A stretch of DNA of 64,000 bases from an uncultured Alphaproteobacteria bacterium (GCA_902619165.1 CACNDI010000003.1:1-64000); one strand, 5' to 3'. Positions 22,721 through 32,306 are shown, counted from the stretch's first letter. Notes: a model not told the origin generated them from the sequence alone. Translations and numbers: made by a program.

Positions 22721-23147
22721 ATTTCAAAACTTCTATTAACTGTTGGTTGTTTTGAACCACGGCCAATGCTGTCGCATCAATCTCCTTAAGTGCATGTTGA
22801 TAATCATCATCATGCATAATGATTAGCGACTTACCTTTTGCAGCAGAATATCCTGCGTCAAAAGCTGCATTCCACTGTTTATACTTTTCTCCAAATTTTA
22901 CTACTACAAGATCGGAACATTCTATGTTTCTTTTTATTCTTATAGAGTTTATTTTTGCTCCCTTATGATCATGCCAGAACTTTTTATCCTCACTTCCTAG
23001 TATATTAGCCCCAGAGTTGTCAGAGAGATCATGATCAGTTTCAGGACCCAAAAACTCTACATTTAAACCTGCTTCATTTGCTGCCAACTTTAGCTCGTCT
23101 CTCCAATTTGTATGTATCTCTCCTGATAAATAAATTCTCCAGTTCAT
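22704..23147 (-). CDS. YtoQ-family protein
   Basis: 147 residues from ATG 23147 (GGGAAT upstream). The N-terminus NWRIYLSGEIHTNWRDEL, then SDLVVVKFGEKYKQWNAAFD and AGYSAAKGKSLIIMH match the YtoQ family, which resembles nucleoside 2-deoxyribosyltransferase-like Rossmann folds. The biochemical role is unknown. An alternative start at 23177 would add ten residues. Confidence 0.75.
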   Translation of the reverse strand: MNWRIYLSGEIHTNWRDELKLAANEAGLNVEFLGPETDHDLSDNSGANILGSEDKKFWHDHKGAKINSIRIKRNIECSDLVVVKFGEKYKQWNAAFDAGYSAAKGKSLIIMHDDDYQHALKEIDATALAVVQNNQQLIEVLKYVTKE

Positions 23148-23237
23148 AAATATTCCCAAAAATTTGTTGTCAAACATTGCATCTCTGATTAATAAACACT
23201 AACTAAATGTGTTAATTAATCTTGTGAAGGAAACATA

Positions 23238-24248
23238 ATGGAAAAAAGAAATCTTGGCAATACGGGAACGAAAGTTGGTGCGTTAGGTATAGGTGCGATG
23301 TCCTTTTCTGATTTTTATGGTCCAACAAATACACAAGAAAGCCACGCGATTTTAAAAATGGCTCTTGATAACGGAATAGATCATATTGACACTGCAAAAG
23401 TTTATGGAATGGGCCTATCTGAAGAAAGAATAGGTCAGTTTTTAAATACCTTGAACCCAAAAGATAGGCAATTTTTCAAAATAGCAACAAAGGGTGGCAT
23501 AGACAGAAAAAATTTTGATGATAAGGGCACCGTTGTTTTTGATAATTCAAAAGAATTTTTAACTGAAGAATTAAATAATTCACTTAGACGACTGGGAGTC
23601 GACTGCGTTGAACTTTATTATGTCCATCGAAGGGAAGCAGATAGGCCAATTGAAGAGGTAACAGAAACTTTAGTTGAGTTTATAAAAGATGGAAAAATCA
23701 AGCAATTTGGTTTTTCAGAAATTGCTCCAACTTCATTAGAAAAAGCGGCATCAATTCATCCCGTCGGTGCTGTACAGTCAGAATATTCCCTAAGCACACG
23801 ATACCCAGAACTAGGTCTTGTACAAAGAACAAAAAGTCTAGGTACATCGCTAGTTGCGTTTAGCCCGATCGGGAGAAGCCTCTTAACAGATAAGCCGCAT
23901 AATTCAGAAACGGTTGAAAAAATGGAGTTTCTTAAAGCAAATCCTCGTTTTATAGAACCGAACCTTTCTAATAATATAAAAACCACAGAAAAATTCCGTG
24001 AATATGCTGCCGATCTTGGGTGTAAAGCATCAGGTCTTGCAATCGCTTGGCTTTTAAAGGTGGATACTCATGTCCTCCCTATACCTGGAACGAGGTCAGT
24101 AACTCATCTAAAAGAGATGATAGATGGTTGTGAGCTGAGTCTCACAGATAGTAACATGAGAGATATTGAAAATATATTGCCTGTCGGATGGGCTCATGGT
24201 GATCGCTATTCAACCGGCCAGTGGTTTGGACCCGAAAAATACTGTTAG
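23238..24248 (+). CDS. Aldo/keto reductase
   Basis: 336 residues. NADPH-dependent (beta/alpha)8 oxidoreductase of the AKR13-like group: MEKRNLGNTGTKVGALGIGA start, HIDTAKVYGMGLSEERIG (catalytic Asp and Tyr), a Lys in FKIATKGG, YYVHRREADRPIEE (catalytic His), and PIPGTRSVTHLKEM for cofactor phosphate binding. Substrate unknown. AAGGAA upstream supports the start. It converges with the MFS gene, overlapping by 4 bases at the 3' ends. Confidence 0.92.
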   Translation: MEKRNLGNTGTKVGALGIGAMSFSDFYGPTNTQESHAILKMALDNGIDHIDTAKVYGMGLSEERIGQFLNTLNPKDRQFFKIATKGGIDRKNFDDKGTVVFDNSKEFLTEELNNSLRRLGVDCVELYYVHRREADRPIEEVTETLVEFIKDGKIKQFGFSEIAPTSLEKAASIHPVGAVQSEYSLSTRYPELGLVQRTKSLGTSLVAFSPIGRSLLTDKPHNSETVEKMEFLKANPRFIEPNLSNNIKTTEKFREYAADLGCKASGLAIAWLLKVDTHVLPIPGTRSVTHLKEMIDGCELSLTDSNMRDIENILPVGWAHGDRYSTGQWFGPEKYC

Positions 24249-25471
24249 GCTGTCTTGCTTTTAAGCGGTTTAGCTGTTCCAAAGATTAGTAGCGAGCTTA
24301 CTATCAAAATATTTATTAAATTCCACGTTATCCCATTTAAAATGGCAAGCTGATAAGAGTTAGTCGCATCAAAAATCACTCCAGAAATCCAGCCACCAAA
24401 AGCCATACCGATAACGGTTGCCATTATTACAATTCCTACACGCGCACCTGCCTCTTGCGGTGGCATGTATTCCCTTACTATAATTGCATAACTTGGAACT
24501 ATTCCACCTTGAGACAGACCAAATATTAAGCTCACTATATAAAGAGAACTCATCTCCGTTGTGGGGTAGTATAAAACTAATCCAATACATTGAAGCGATG
24601 AGCCTAATAATAAAGTCTTTACGCCACCGATAAAATCAACCAAAACACCTGATATTAGTCTTGATATTACACCCCCCAATAGCATTAAAGATAACATTTC
24701 CGCTCCAACTTGTGACCCATAACCAAGGTCGACACACATTGTAACTAAGTGAATTTGTGGCATTGACATAGCGACACAACAGCAAATCCCTGCAATGCTA
24801 AGAATTATTTGAAGCGTCAAAGGTTTAAAACGAGAAGAATTTGACATTGTACTCGCTAGTTTTTCTTGCTCATCACTAAATTTTTTATCTAAACGTCTAC
24901 GCAGAAAAAATGATGCGGGTAAGATTATTATTATGCATGATAAGGCAAGTAAGAAATAAGATATTCTCCACCCATAGTCACTTATTAAACCTCCAAGCAA
25001 AATAGGAAAAATAGCACCAGAGATATAATTTCCACTAGCAGTAATTGCAACAGCGATACCGCGATACTTTTTAAACCAAAGAGAAATGTCGGCCAATAAT
25101 GGACCAAAACTCACGGCTGTCCCTATCCCTATAAAAAGATGAAAAAATGCTAACGCAAGGAATGAATCAAAAATTGATGCACAAACATAACCAAATGCAT
25201 TCAATAGTGACGCCAACATTATAGCTTTTGTGATGCCAAATCGATCTACGATCCGACCTAAAAACACATTTCCTAATGCAAAGCCAAGCATAGTTAATGT
25301 GTAGGGGATAGATAACACCGATCGCGTTACCTCAAATTCCTCTCCAAGATTGGGCATAATAACTACAATGCCCCACATTCCAGCATTTCCGACTATAGCG
25401 ATAAATAGAGTTATGATCAGGCGCGTTAATGAATAAAAACTATCTGGATAATAAGGTGTTGTTGCGTTCAA
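24245..25471 (-). CDS. MFS transporter, monocarboxylate/oxalate-formate antiporter-like
   Basis: 408 residues with about twelve membrane segments. GNVFLGRIVDRFGITKAIML is the MFS loop 2-3 motif, repeated in the second half as ISGVLVDFIGGVKTLLLG. The N-terminal SLTRLIITLFIAIVGNAGMW and WGIVVIMPNLGEEF resemble bacterial monocarboxylate-type MFS carriers. The substrate is not inferable. It is divergent from the DMT gene at 25611. Confidence 0.85.
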   Translation of the reverse strand: MNATTPYYPDSFYSLTRLIITLFIAIVGNAGMWGIVVIMPNLGEEFEVTRSVLSIPYTLTMLGFALGNVFLGRIVDRFGITKAIMLASLLNAFGYVCASIFDSFLALAFFHLFIGIGTAVSFGPLLADISLWFKKYRGIAVAITASGNYISGAIFPILLGGLISDYGWRISYFLLALSCIIIILPASFFLRRRLDKKFSDEQEKLASTMSNSSRFKPLTLQIILSIAGICCCVAMSMPQIHLVTMCVDLGYGSQVGAEMLSLMLLGGVISRLISGVLVDFIGGVKTLLLGSSLQCIGLVLYYPTTEMSSLYIVSLIFGLSQGGIVPSYAIIVREYMPPQEAGARVGIVIMATVIGMAFGGWISGVIFDATNSYQLAILNGITWNLINILIVSSLLIFGTAKPLKSKTA

Positions 25472-25610
25472 GATGTTTCCTGTATTTTAGTATAAAACCG
25501 GTGTTAAACAAATATCCTGCAGTAACACAGAACAATACATATTTTGTTATAGGTAATGTGTCAAAACTTTTATATAGTACCGGAATGATTGTTAGTTTTA
25601 GTTTAGTACA

Positions 25611-26513
25611 TTGAAAATTGAGTCACGAAATCTTGATACTTTTGGCATAGCTGGCCTTTGTTTTTTTTCTTTAATCTCTGGTTATAATCAAGTTGTAATG
25701 AAGGTTGTTAATGATGGCTTGCAACCTGTTTTTTGCGCGGGTCTAAGATCTTTATTTGCCGCCTTTCTTATATTGCTTTGGCTGTTTTTAACGAACAAAA
25801 GGATTAAAGTAGAGAAAAGCTTACTTCCAGCTATCCTATTTTACGGTGTGATTTTTGGGGCTGAATTTATGTTCCTCTACATTGCCCTGGATCTTACCTC
25901 TGTGATTAGAGTAACAATAATGTTCTATACTATGCCAATTTGGTTAGCACTCATGAACCATTTTTTGCTAAAAAATGATAAGTTATCCATAGGCAAAACA
26001 ATTGGACTTTTTGCGGCCATTATCGGGGTAATTATTTCCGTAAGCTCTTCAACAGCATCGGGAGGATTAAGGGCTTCTATTATCGGCGATCTCTGCGCGC
26101 TATTGGGCTCCATTGGCTGGGCCTACTTTGCGTTTTATTCGAAAAATTCCAGGGTTAGTGCAGAGTCTCCTGATACGTTAATGTTTTATGCTTTCCTTGT
26201 ATCTGCCCCTATGCTGATCATTCTTTCTATGTTCTATGGAGACTTCGTGAGAGATCTTACACTGTTGCATTATGCGGGTTTTTCATTCCAAGTCTTATTT
26301 GCCTCGATAGGTTTTATATTCTGGGTGTGGCTTTTCAAGCGCTATTCTGCAACTACCGTAGCAAGCTTTTCTTTTTTAACCCCAATTATGGGTATTTTTT
26401 TCGGGTGGTTACTTTTATCAGAACAACTATCAAGCGCATTATTTCTAGCAGGGCTACTGGTTATAGGGGGTATTTATCTAGTTACGCGGGCTGAGACAAA
26501 ATTAACTGGATGA
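25611..26513 (+). CDS. EamA/DMT-superfamily transporter
   Basis: 300 residues from TTG 25611, with ten predicted membrane spans in two EamA repeats (first from about 13, second from GDLCALLGSIGWAYFAFYSK at about 160; TPIMGIFFGWLLLSEQL near the end). Such proteins export amino acids or metabolites. The ribosome binding site is weak. The gene runs convergent with the enoyl-CoA hydratase gene four bases away. Confidence 0.85.
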   Translation: MKIESRNLDTFGIAGLCFFSLISGYNQVVMKVVNDGLQPVFCAGLRSLFAAFLILLWLFLTNKRIKVEKSLLPAILFYGVIFGAEFMFLYIALDLTSVIRVTIMFYTMPIWLALMNHFLLKNDKLSIGKTIGLFAAIIGVIISVSSSTASGGLRASIIGDLCALLGSIGWAYFAFYSKNSRVSAESPDTLMFYAFLVSAPMLIILSMFYGDFVRDLTLLHYAGFSFQVLFASIGFIFWVWLFKRYSATTVASFSFLTPIMGIFFGWLLLSEQLSSALFLAGLLVIGGIYLVTRAETKLTG

Positions 26514-26517
26514 AAAG

Positions 26518-27309
26518 CTAACTACCTGTAAACCTGGGCCTCTCCTTATTAAGAAACGCATTTAGCCCATGAGGGCCGTCATGAGTGTCCATTGTGCCAA
26601 CAATATGTCGCGTCTCATTGTCAAGTTGCGACTCTATAGGAGATGAGAAGGACGTTAAAAGCATTCTCTTCACTCCTCCATAGGCCTTGGTCGGTCCGGA
26701 TGCAAGTTGAATTGCTAACTCGTTAGTCTTTGTGGTTAAGTTATCATGAGCCACTACTTCGGTCACTAAACCCCATTGTTTGGCTTCGTCTGCAGACAAC
26801 ATTCTATTCGTTAGAAATAGCTCCTTGGCTTTTAGTAATCCAACATGTTTAGCCAAAAAATACGTTGATGATCCGTCAGGTGTTAGCCCCGAAGCAGTAT
26901 ACGCTGAGACGAACTTTGCTTTATCTGATGCCAAAATGAAGTCTCCCGACAGAGCAAGAGAAAAGCCTCCGCCTGCCGCAGTACCATTAATAGCCATAAT
27001 TACCGGTGCATCCATATATTGGAACCGTATAATTGCATTGTGAAGATCGGAAGCCACACGACTGAGATGTTCATCCTGTCTGCCTCCAGGTGGATTATCA
27101 AATTCTTTTAGGTCGCCCCCAGCGTTGAACATTTTACCATTTGCAGTAACAATCAGAGCACCCAAGTTTTTGTCTCTTGAGCACAAAACCGATGCCTCAA
27201 ATAATTCCTTAGCCATCTGAGCGTTCAGTGCATTCGCTTCATCAGGTCTATTCATAGTAAGTGTTCCGACTCTATCTTTAATCTCAAAAGTAATCGTCTC
27301 GAATTGCAT
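26518..27309 (-). CDS. Enoyl-CoA hydratase/isomerase family protein
   Basis: 263 residues with the crotonase fold. The first oxyanion-hole region is ALIVTANGKMFNAGGDLKEF; the second is PVIMAINGTAAGGGFSLALS with the GGG. The catalytic Glu positions of classic hydratases are replaced: after SGLTPDGSSTYFLAKHVG there is Asp where the isomerase-type group has acid residues. It could hydrate or isomerise an acyl-CoA; possibly related to the CitE-like lyase encoded just beyond. Confidence 0.88.
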   Translation of the reverse strand: MQFETITFEIKDRVGTLTMNRPDEANALNAQMAKELFEASVLCSRDKNLGALIVTANGKMFNAGGDLKEFDNPPGGRQDEHLSRVASDLHNAIIRFQYMDAPVIMAINGTAAGGGFSLALSGDFILASDKAKFVSAYTASGLTPDGSSTYFLAKHVGLLKAKELFLTNRMLSADEAKQWGLVTEVVAHDNLTTKTNELAIQLASGPTKAYGGVKRMLLTSFSSPIESQLDNETRHIVGTMDTHDGPHGLNAFLNKERPRFTGS

Positions 27310-27428
27310 TATTGTCCCCCTCTTTAATAATTCAAAATTAGAACTTTAATAATCATACAACATAAATATAATTTTTCCCTATAAGTATTTGACTTCCCTT
27401 GTTAAGATTTATGGTGGAGGTCTAAACT

Positions 27429-27920
27429 TTGGACTTTAGTGACATTGTAAAAACTTTTACAACCGCTGTTGAAAATAACGATGGGGAAAAACTAGCCTCC
27501 TTGTTTACCGTTGATGGAGTCTATGACGATTATATTTATGGTGAATTTAAGGGAAGAAGAAATATTGCTATGATGCTTCCAACCCATTTTCATAGAGATG
27601 CTAAAAATTTTTCTTGGGAAATGTATGACCTTTTAAACAATGATAGTAGAGGATACGCTAGATATCGATTCTCTTTTACCTCGACTCTAACCGGTTCTGA
27701 AAACCTAAAAGTAGCTGTACCCGGCATGGCTTATTTCCAATTTGATGGTAATCTAATTGAATATTATGGGGAGGTAGTAAATGGTGGGATACCCATGGCT
27801 CAATTAAATCTCCCAGCTGGAAAGATCAAACGTGTATTCGAAAAATGGTCCGATAGAGCTCTAGGCTCAGATTCAAAGCTAAAGAAGTTATATACTAAGG
27901 AGAATAATTTTGACTATTAG
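27429..27920 (+). CDS. NTF2/SnoaL-like protein, first gene of a seven-gene operon
   Basis: 163 residues from a TTG with GGTGGAGG about 8 bases upstream. The pattern VENNDGEKLASLFTVDGVYD…YIYGEFKGRRNIAMML and a late beta-hairpin (GMAYFQFDGNLIEYYGEVVN) is the SnoaL-like NTF2 fold. The last 11 bases overlap the next gene. In this setting it may be an accessory isomerase or hydratase to the lyase; inferred from context only. Confidence 0.75.
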   Translation: MDFSDIVKTFTTAVENNDGEKLASLFTVDGVYDDYIYGEFKGRRNIAMMLPTHFHRDAKNFSWEMYDLLNNDSRGYARYRFSFTSTLTGSENLKVAVPGMAYFQFDGNLIEYYGEVVNGGIPMAQLNLPAGKIKRVFEKWSDRALGSDSKLKKLYTKENNFDY

Positions 27921-28761
27921 AGCGAGACGAAGTTTTATTTTTACGCCTGGATTAAAACCTGAAATGTTTCCTAAAGCTCTGGCATGCGGTGTTGACATGG
28001 TTTGTGTAGAATTAGAGGATGGTATCGCACCTCATGATAAAACCGAGGCCAGGACGCATGCTTTAAATATTTTTAAGAATGATAAGGGATTTGAGAACGT
28101 TGAGCGTATTCTTAGAATTAATAGTATACGTACACAATTTGGATTAGAAGACTTACAGGCTGTTTTGAAAAGTGAAAGCCCACCTCCCGCGTTAATGCTC
28201 CCCAAAGTGATGGATGCTGAAGAAATTATCATAGTGGACGATCTATTATCGGAAGCAAATAAGGAGTGTGACCTTCACCCTATTATAGAGACAAATAAAG
28301 GTTTAGAAAATGTCTTCAAAATTGCAGCGGCAAGTACAAGAATAAAAACTTTATTTTTTGGACTTATTGATATGGCAGCAGAACTTCGATGCAAATTGAC
28401 ATGGGAAGATTTATTGTATGCACGTTCAAGAGTAGTTCATGCTGCTGCAAAAGAAGGTCTTGATGCGATAGACGGACCTTATCTAGATCTAAGCGATAGT
28501 GACGGCCTTAAACGCTATTGTGAACAGGCACGTAACTTAGGCTTTACAGGGAAAGGCTCAATTAACCCAAAACAAGTTCCAATAATTAATGATATATTTT
28601 CCCCTAAAGACGAAGAGGTAAAAAAGGCAGAACGAATACTTAGTATTTTTGAAGAAGCAAATACAGGTCTTGTAATGGTCGATGGAAAGTTAATCGAAAA
28701 ACCTGTTCTGAGACAAATGCAAAGAACAGTTCAGATTTCAAATAAATTAAAATCCTCTTAA
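27910..28761 (+). CDS. HpcH/HpaI/CitE-family CoA-ester lyase-like protein
   Basis: 283 residues from a TTG inside the previous gene. RRSFIFTPGLKPEMFPKALA, DMVCVELEDGIAPHDK (Mg2+-ligand Glu-Asp region), ILRINSIRT (catalytic Arg) and FTGKGSINPKQVPIIN are signatures of the CitE/L-malyl-CoA lyase (TIM barrel) family. It would cleave or form a beta-hydroxy-acyl-CoA or related citramalyl/malyl ester. Exact substrate open. Confidence 0.88.
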   Translation: MTIRARRSFIFTPGLKPEMFPKALACGVDMVCVELEDGIAPHDKTEARTHALNIFKNDKGFENVERILRINSIRTQFGLEDLQAVLKSESPPPALMLPKVMDAEEIIIVDDLLSEANKECDLHPIIETNKGLENVFKIAAASTRIKTLFFGLIDMAAELRCKLTWEDLLYARSRVVHAAAKEGLDAIDGPYLDLSDSDGLKRYCEQARNLGFTGKGSINPKQVPIINDIFSPKDEEVKKAERILSIFEEANTGLVMVDGKLIEKPVLRQMQRTVQISNKLKSS

Positions 28762-28765
28762 TAGC

Positions 28766-29914
28766 ATGAATAGCTTTGAGGAAGAAATTAACAAAAATTT
28801 TTTGAATTTGAATATACCGTTTGTTGACTATGGAATAACAAGTAGTGGCTCTATTTCTCTTGAAGGTATTTTCAGAAACCCTAAGTTTCCAAGTTTATTT
28901 CAAAATAAAAACTCATTATTTCGAATGGCATCGATGACTAAGCCTTTAACGGCCTATCTTACATTGGCTTTACTTGATGATTATAAAATTGACCTTCACG
29001 AAAGCGTAGGTACTTACCTCCCTGAAATCTCCAATTTAAAAATTGCCTATAAAGAGGGCGCCACAATTAAGTATAAAAAAAATGATGTTCCTATTTCTTT
29101 CCATCACCTATTAAGCTGTACATCTGGAAATGCATATGAACATCATGATCCGATCATTTCAGAGTTATTGTTGAAAAAAGAAATAGCACCAATGAAAAAT
29201 GGGGATGACGCGTTTCTTAAAGCACCGTTAGTATTTACTCCTGGTAGCCAATGGGGTTACGGCATTTCTTATGGATGGCTTGGCAAAGCTATAGAAGCCA
29301 TAAGTGGATTAACTCTGGATGAAAATTTAAAGAAGTATCTATGTAATCCTCTAGGCCTAAAGCTAACTTCTTTTGATCCAGAGCAGTCGAATGAAGAAAG
29401 CCTGAGTCCAGTATATTTTAGGGACTCGGAGGGTTCTTACTCAGATATTACTACTAAGATTACTCTGGGACTTAACCCATTCCAATATGGTGGTGGTGGA
29501 GTCATATCTACGTTGAGTGACTATTTAAAGATCCTTCAGTTTTTTTTGAAAGTTATGAAATTTGATGGCGAAGATTCCATAGTTTCATATATGTTTAAAA
29601 ACCAAATAGGCAATTTGGCGATTTCACCTCTAAAAAGTTTCAATAAAAGCTTAGCGCTAGATTATAATATTTTTCCAAATGTTGAAAAAAGATGGGGCTA
29701 TGGTCTTGTTATAAACAAGGAACCAATACCGAAAAAACGAAAAGCGGGAAGTGGAAGCTGGGCCGGTGTATTAAATACCTACTTTTGGGTCGACCCTAAG
29801 AGCGATATGGCTGGAGTTTTCTTGGCACAGATGTTACCCTGCTACAGCCTCAATATTCTTAACGCTTTCGCATCCTTCGAAGAACTTGCTTATGAGCGTT
29901 TAATAAGGAACTAG
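28766..29914 (+). CDS. Serine hydrolase, class C beta-lactamase family
   Basis: 382 residues. The SxxK motif is in FRMASMTKPLTAYL (Ser about residue 55). WGYGISYGWLG is the equivalent of the YxN motif, here Y-x-S. The third box near the end is GSGSWAGVLNTYFWVDP in place of HTG/KTG. There is no signal peptide, so it is probably a cytoplasmic esterase or transesterase rather than an antibiotic-resistance enzyme. Four bases follow the lyase stop. Confidence 0.85.
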   Translation: MNSFEEEINKNFLNLNIPFVDYGITSSGSISLEGIFRNPKFPSLFQNKNSLFRMASMTKPLTAYLTLALLDDYKIDLHESVGTYLPEISNLKIAYKEGATIKYKKNDVPISFHHLLSCTSGNAYEHHDPIISELLLKKEIAPMKNGDDAFLKAPLVFTPGSQWGYGISYGWLGKAIEAISGLTLDENLKKYLCNPLGLKLTSFDPEQSNEESLSPVYFRDSEGSYSDITTKITLGLNPFQYGGGGVISTLSDYLKILQFFLKVMKFDGEDSIVSYMFKNQIGNLAISPLKSFNKSLALDYNIFPNVEKRWGYGLVINKEPIPKKRKAGSGSWAGVLNTYFWVDPKSDMAGVFLAQMLPCYSLNILNAFASFEELAYERLIRN

Positions 29915-29918
29915 TTTC

Positions 29919-30692
29919 TTGTTTTTCATTCTTTCGAAAATATTTAATTTTTTTTTAGACCCTTTTAATCTTTTAGTGATTTCCTTTGTTCTCTTTTTAC
30001 TTATTACCATTAGGGCAAAAAAAAATAAGCTTAAAGGCACCTATTGGTTTGTGCTTTTTTGGGTCATTTTTCTATATAAACCGATACCAGAATTTCTTGT
30101 AAAAAATCTTGAAGATAAATTTTTCTACAAAGAAGAAATTTTTCTTGAGCTAGAAGGCATAATTGTATTGGGAGGAGGAACAGACTCTGGGAAAGTGAGT
30201 AAAGATAGAAATGATATCTCATTAGGAGCAGCTTCAGAAAGGATTTTGAAGGGAATACAATTTCTTAAACAAAAACCTGAAGGAAAAATTATTTTCACAG
30301 GCTTTTCAGAAAAAATATTTCATGAAGGACTTTCAGAAGCAGAGATAGTAGAGAAATTACTCAGAGCTTTAAATACAGACCCCAGTAATATTCTTTTTGA
30401 AAAGCGCTCACGAAATACATTCGAAAATGCTATTTTAACTGGAGAGATTATTGATGACCTTTCAATAAAAAAATGGGGTATTGTTACTTCAACTAGTCAT
30501 ATGAAAAGAGCTATCGCAACTTTTAAAAAACAGTGCCCCGAAATAGTCTTCGATCCGATACCTGTTGATTTCCAAACAGCAAACTCGATATACTGGGGTC
30601 CAGGAAACATGCAAGATAGTATTAATCTTTGGCGTATCTATATACATGAAACCGTAGGATACTGGGTTTATAAGTTGACAAGGAAACTTTAA
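29919..30692 (+). CDS. ElyC/YdcF-like DUF218 membrane protein
   Basis: 257 residues from TTG 29919. Two N-terminal membrane segments (about 3-28 and 40-55) are followed by a DUF218 domain (GIIVLGGGTDSGKVSKDRND, EGKIIFTGFSEKIFHEG, SEAEIVEKLL, EKRSRNTFENAILTGEII, WGIVTSTSHMKRAIATF). ElyC of E. coli affects envelope (undecaprenyl) metabolism. Its TAA shares one base with the BLUF gene's ATG. Confidence 0.85.
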   Translation: MFFILSKIFNFFLDPFNLLVISFVLFLLITIRAKKNKLKGTYWFVLFWVIFLYKPIPEFLVKNLEDKFFYKEEIFLELEGIIVLGGGTDSGKVSKDRNDISLGAASERILKGIQFLKQKPEGKIIFTGFSEKIFHEGLSEAEIVEKLLRALNTDPSNILFEKRSRNTFENAILTGEIIDDLSIKKWGIVTSTSHMKRAIATFKKQCPEIVFDPIPVDFQTANSIYWGPGNMQDSINLWRIYIHETVGYWVYKLTRKL

Positions 30693-31102
30693 TGAAATTG
30701 ATGCAGCTCGTTTATTGCTCCCAACCCTTTGGATATAGTTTAGAGATTCTATCAGCAATATTAATTGCTTCTAGAGCAAATAATAGGAAACACGACATAA
30801 CTGGAGCTTTAATCTGTCGTTCGGATATTTTTCTGCAGCTCCTTGAAGGACCTGAGCAGCATGTAAAAAATACCTATGAGGCGATACAGAAGGATGATCG
30901 CCACATTAATGTTTATCACCTTCTCGATCAGTTTTGTGAAAAGCGTTTATTCCCTGCATGGGCGATGAAAGACGACCCCGTCAAAACATGGATGTGGAGC
31001 CGAGAGGAGGTTTCAAACGGAATTGTTAAAAGCCTTTCCAACGCTGAGGTAGAAGAAGTTTTTGTTAAACTTTCTAAAGAAGCGACAATTTTTAATTTTT
31101 AG
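30692..31102 (+). CDS. Short BLUF-domain blue-light photoreceptor
   Basis: 136 residues: one FAD-binding BLUF domain plus a ~40-residue helical tail. Seen residues: Tyr8 in LMQLVYCS, Asn30/Asn31 in SRANNRKHDITGAL, Gln49 in FLQLLEGPEQ, and the Trp90/Met92 pair in FPAWAMKD. Together these are the light-switching set. Short BLUF proteins of this type signal through protein partners. It is coupled by a TAATG overlap to the ElyC-like gene and stands in the middle of a metabolic and transport operon. Confidence 0.9.
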   Translation: MKLMQLVYCSQPFGYSLEILSAILIASRANNRKHDITGALICRSDIFLQLLEGPEQHVKNTYEAIQKDDRHINVYHLLDQFCEKRLFPAWAMKDDPVKTWMWSREEVSNGIVKSLSNAEVEEVFVKLSKEATIFNF

Positions 31103-31105
31103 AAA

Positions 31106-31372
31106 ATGTCTAAGTATGTGAGTTATTTAACTTATTTAATTGCCTTTATCTGCTTTATTTTAAGTTGCATTTTTTTGACATTATTTTTAATTGAGTTCTA
31201 CGAACTGATAGATAGGTGCATCAGCGTCAATCGTTTTTCCGTTTCTTTCTTTAGCTGTGTACAAGTATTTTATTTTGAAATACTAAAGACCAGCTTATTC
31301 ATTTTGGTGTTATTCCTTTTGACTATTTTGATAATGCAAAAACTTACTGTTCCTTTTAGATCGAGTGATTAA
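31106..31372 (+). CDS. Small two-span membrane protein between BLUF and AEC genes
   Basis: 88 residues with two hydrophobic segments (about 7-28 and 51-78) joined by a short loop with cysteines. It starts 3 bases after the BLUF stop and overlaps the AEC start (TAATG). No family is recognised. Position suggests it could be the membrane partner of the BLUF protein or of the transporter; this is inference. Confidence 0.65.
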   Translation: MSKYVSYLTYLIAFICFILSCIFLTLFLIEFYELIDRCISVNRFSVSFFSCVQVFYFEILKTSLFILVLFLLTILIMQKLTVPFRSSD

Positions 31373-32298
31373 TGACTGATGTCTTAAATTTAACTATTCC
31401 AATGTTTTCTTTAATTGGTATCGGCTACTTATTGAAAAAAATTCAGTTCATGTCAGAACGGGATGGTACTGTTTTATCAAAGTTTGCTTTTTATATTTTG
31501 CTACCCCCTCTTATGTTCACAAGTATCCTTTCGGGCGATGCCAGTAAAAGCTTAAACTTAAATTTCATTTTCAGTTACGAGATCGTAACAATATCCATCT
31601 TTGGTCTCACCTATATTTTTGGGCTTGTGATAAAACTTAAGACAATGGAGAAGGCGATATTTGGTCTAAATGCTGCCTATCCAAATTATGGGTATATAGG
31701 TGTACCCTTATGCATTTTAGCGTTCGGTACGGAGGCTGCTATTCCGTTGGCCTTGATCCTATTAGCTGATACTTTTGTTTTATTAAGTACTCTAATATTT
31801 TACAAATTAACAGAGAATAGAAAAACTAGCCTGAAAGAGATGGGAAAAGAAGTAATTAAGCGCTTCGTTTACAACCCACTTATGATGTCTGTTTTCGTCG
31901 CCTTTATATTTTCAATTGCAGACATAAAAATAATAACGGTAATTGATAGAACCCTTTCGATTGTTGCTGCATCGGCCACTGCTGTTGCTTTGATCGCACT
32001 TGGCGTCTCATTAAATGTCACATCTATTAAAAATCAAAAGAGTGTTTTGTTTCTTATAACTTTAATAAAGCTTGTAGTGCATCCGATATTGATATTTATC
32101 ATTTTTCAATTTCAAAGTGGTATGGATACTATGTGGGTCAAAACAGCAATTGTTTGTGCAAGCTTACCAGTTGCCGCAAATGTTTTCGTATTAGCAAATT
32201 ATTACAAGACATTTGAGAGTGAAAGTGCGGCGGCAATAACTATTACTACAATAGTTTCCAGTATAACAGTTACAATCACACTATTGTTGACCTTATAA
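31372..32298 (+). CDS. AEC-family (auxin efflux carrier-like) transporter
   Basis: 308 residues with ten predicted spans. N-terminal IPMFSLIGIGYLLKKIQFMS, mid ALALNAAYPNYGYIGVP-type motif (here GLNAAYPNYGYIGVPL) and VCASLPVAANVFVLANYYKT near the end are hallmarks of AEC/MleP-type carriers, which move malate, malonate or related anions. A carboxylate substrate would fit the CitE-like lyase in the same operon. Last gene of the operon. Confidence 0.9.
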   Translation: MTDVLNLTIPMFSLIGIGYLLKKIQFMSERDGTVLSKFAFYILLPPLMFTSILSGDASKSLNLNFIFSYEIVTISIFGLTYIFGLVIKLKTMEKAIFGLNAAYPNYGYIGVPLCILAFGTEAAIPLALILLADTFVLLSTLIFYKLTENRKTSLKEMGKEVIKRFVYNPLMMSVFVAFIFSIADIKIITVIDRTLSIVAASATAVALIALGVSLNVTSIKNQKSVLFLITLIKLVVHPILIFIIFQFQSGMDTMWVKTAIVCASLPVAANVFVLANYYKTFESESAAAITITTIVSSITVTITLLLTL

Positions 32299-32306
32299 TT
32301 CTAATA

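Noticed and set aside
25429-25614. 61-codon plus-strand frame between the MFS and DMT genes
   Set aside because: It starts inside the MFS gene in antisense and has no domain or binding site; the gap is better read as a divergent promoter region.
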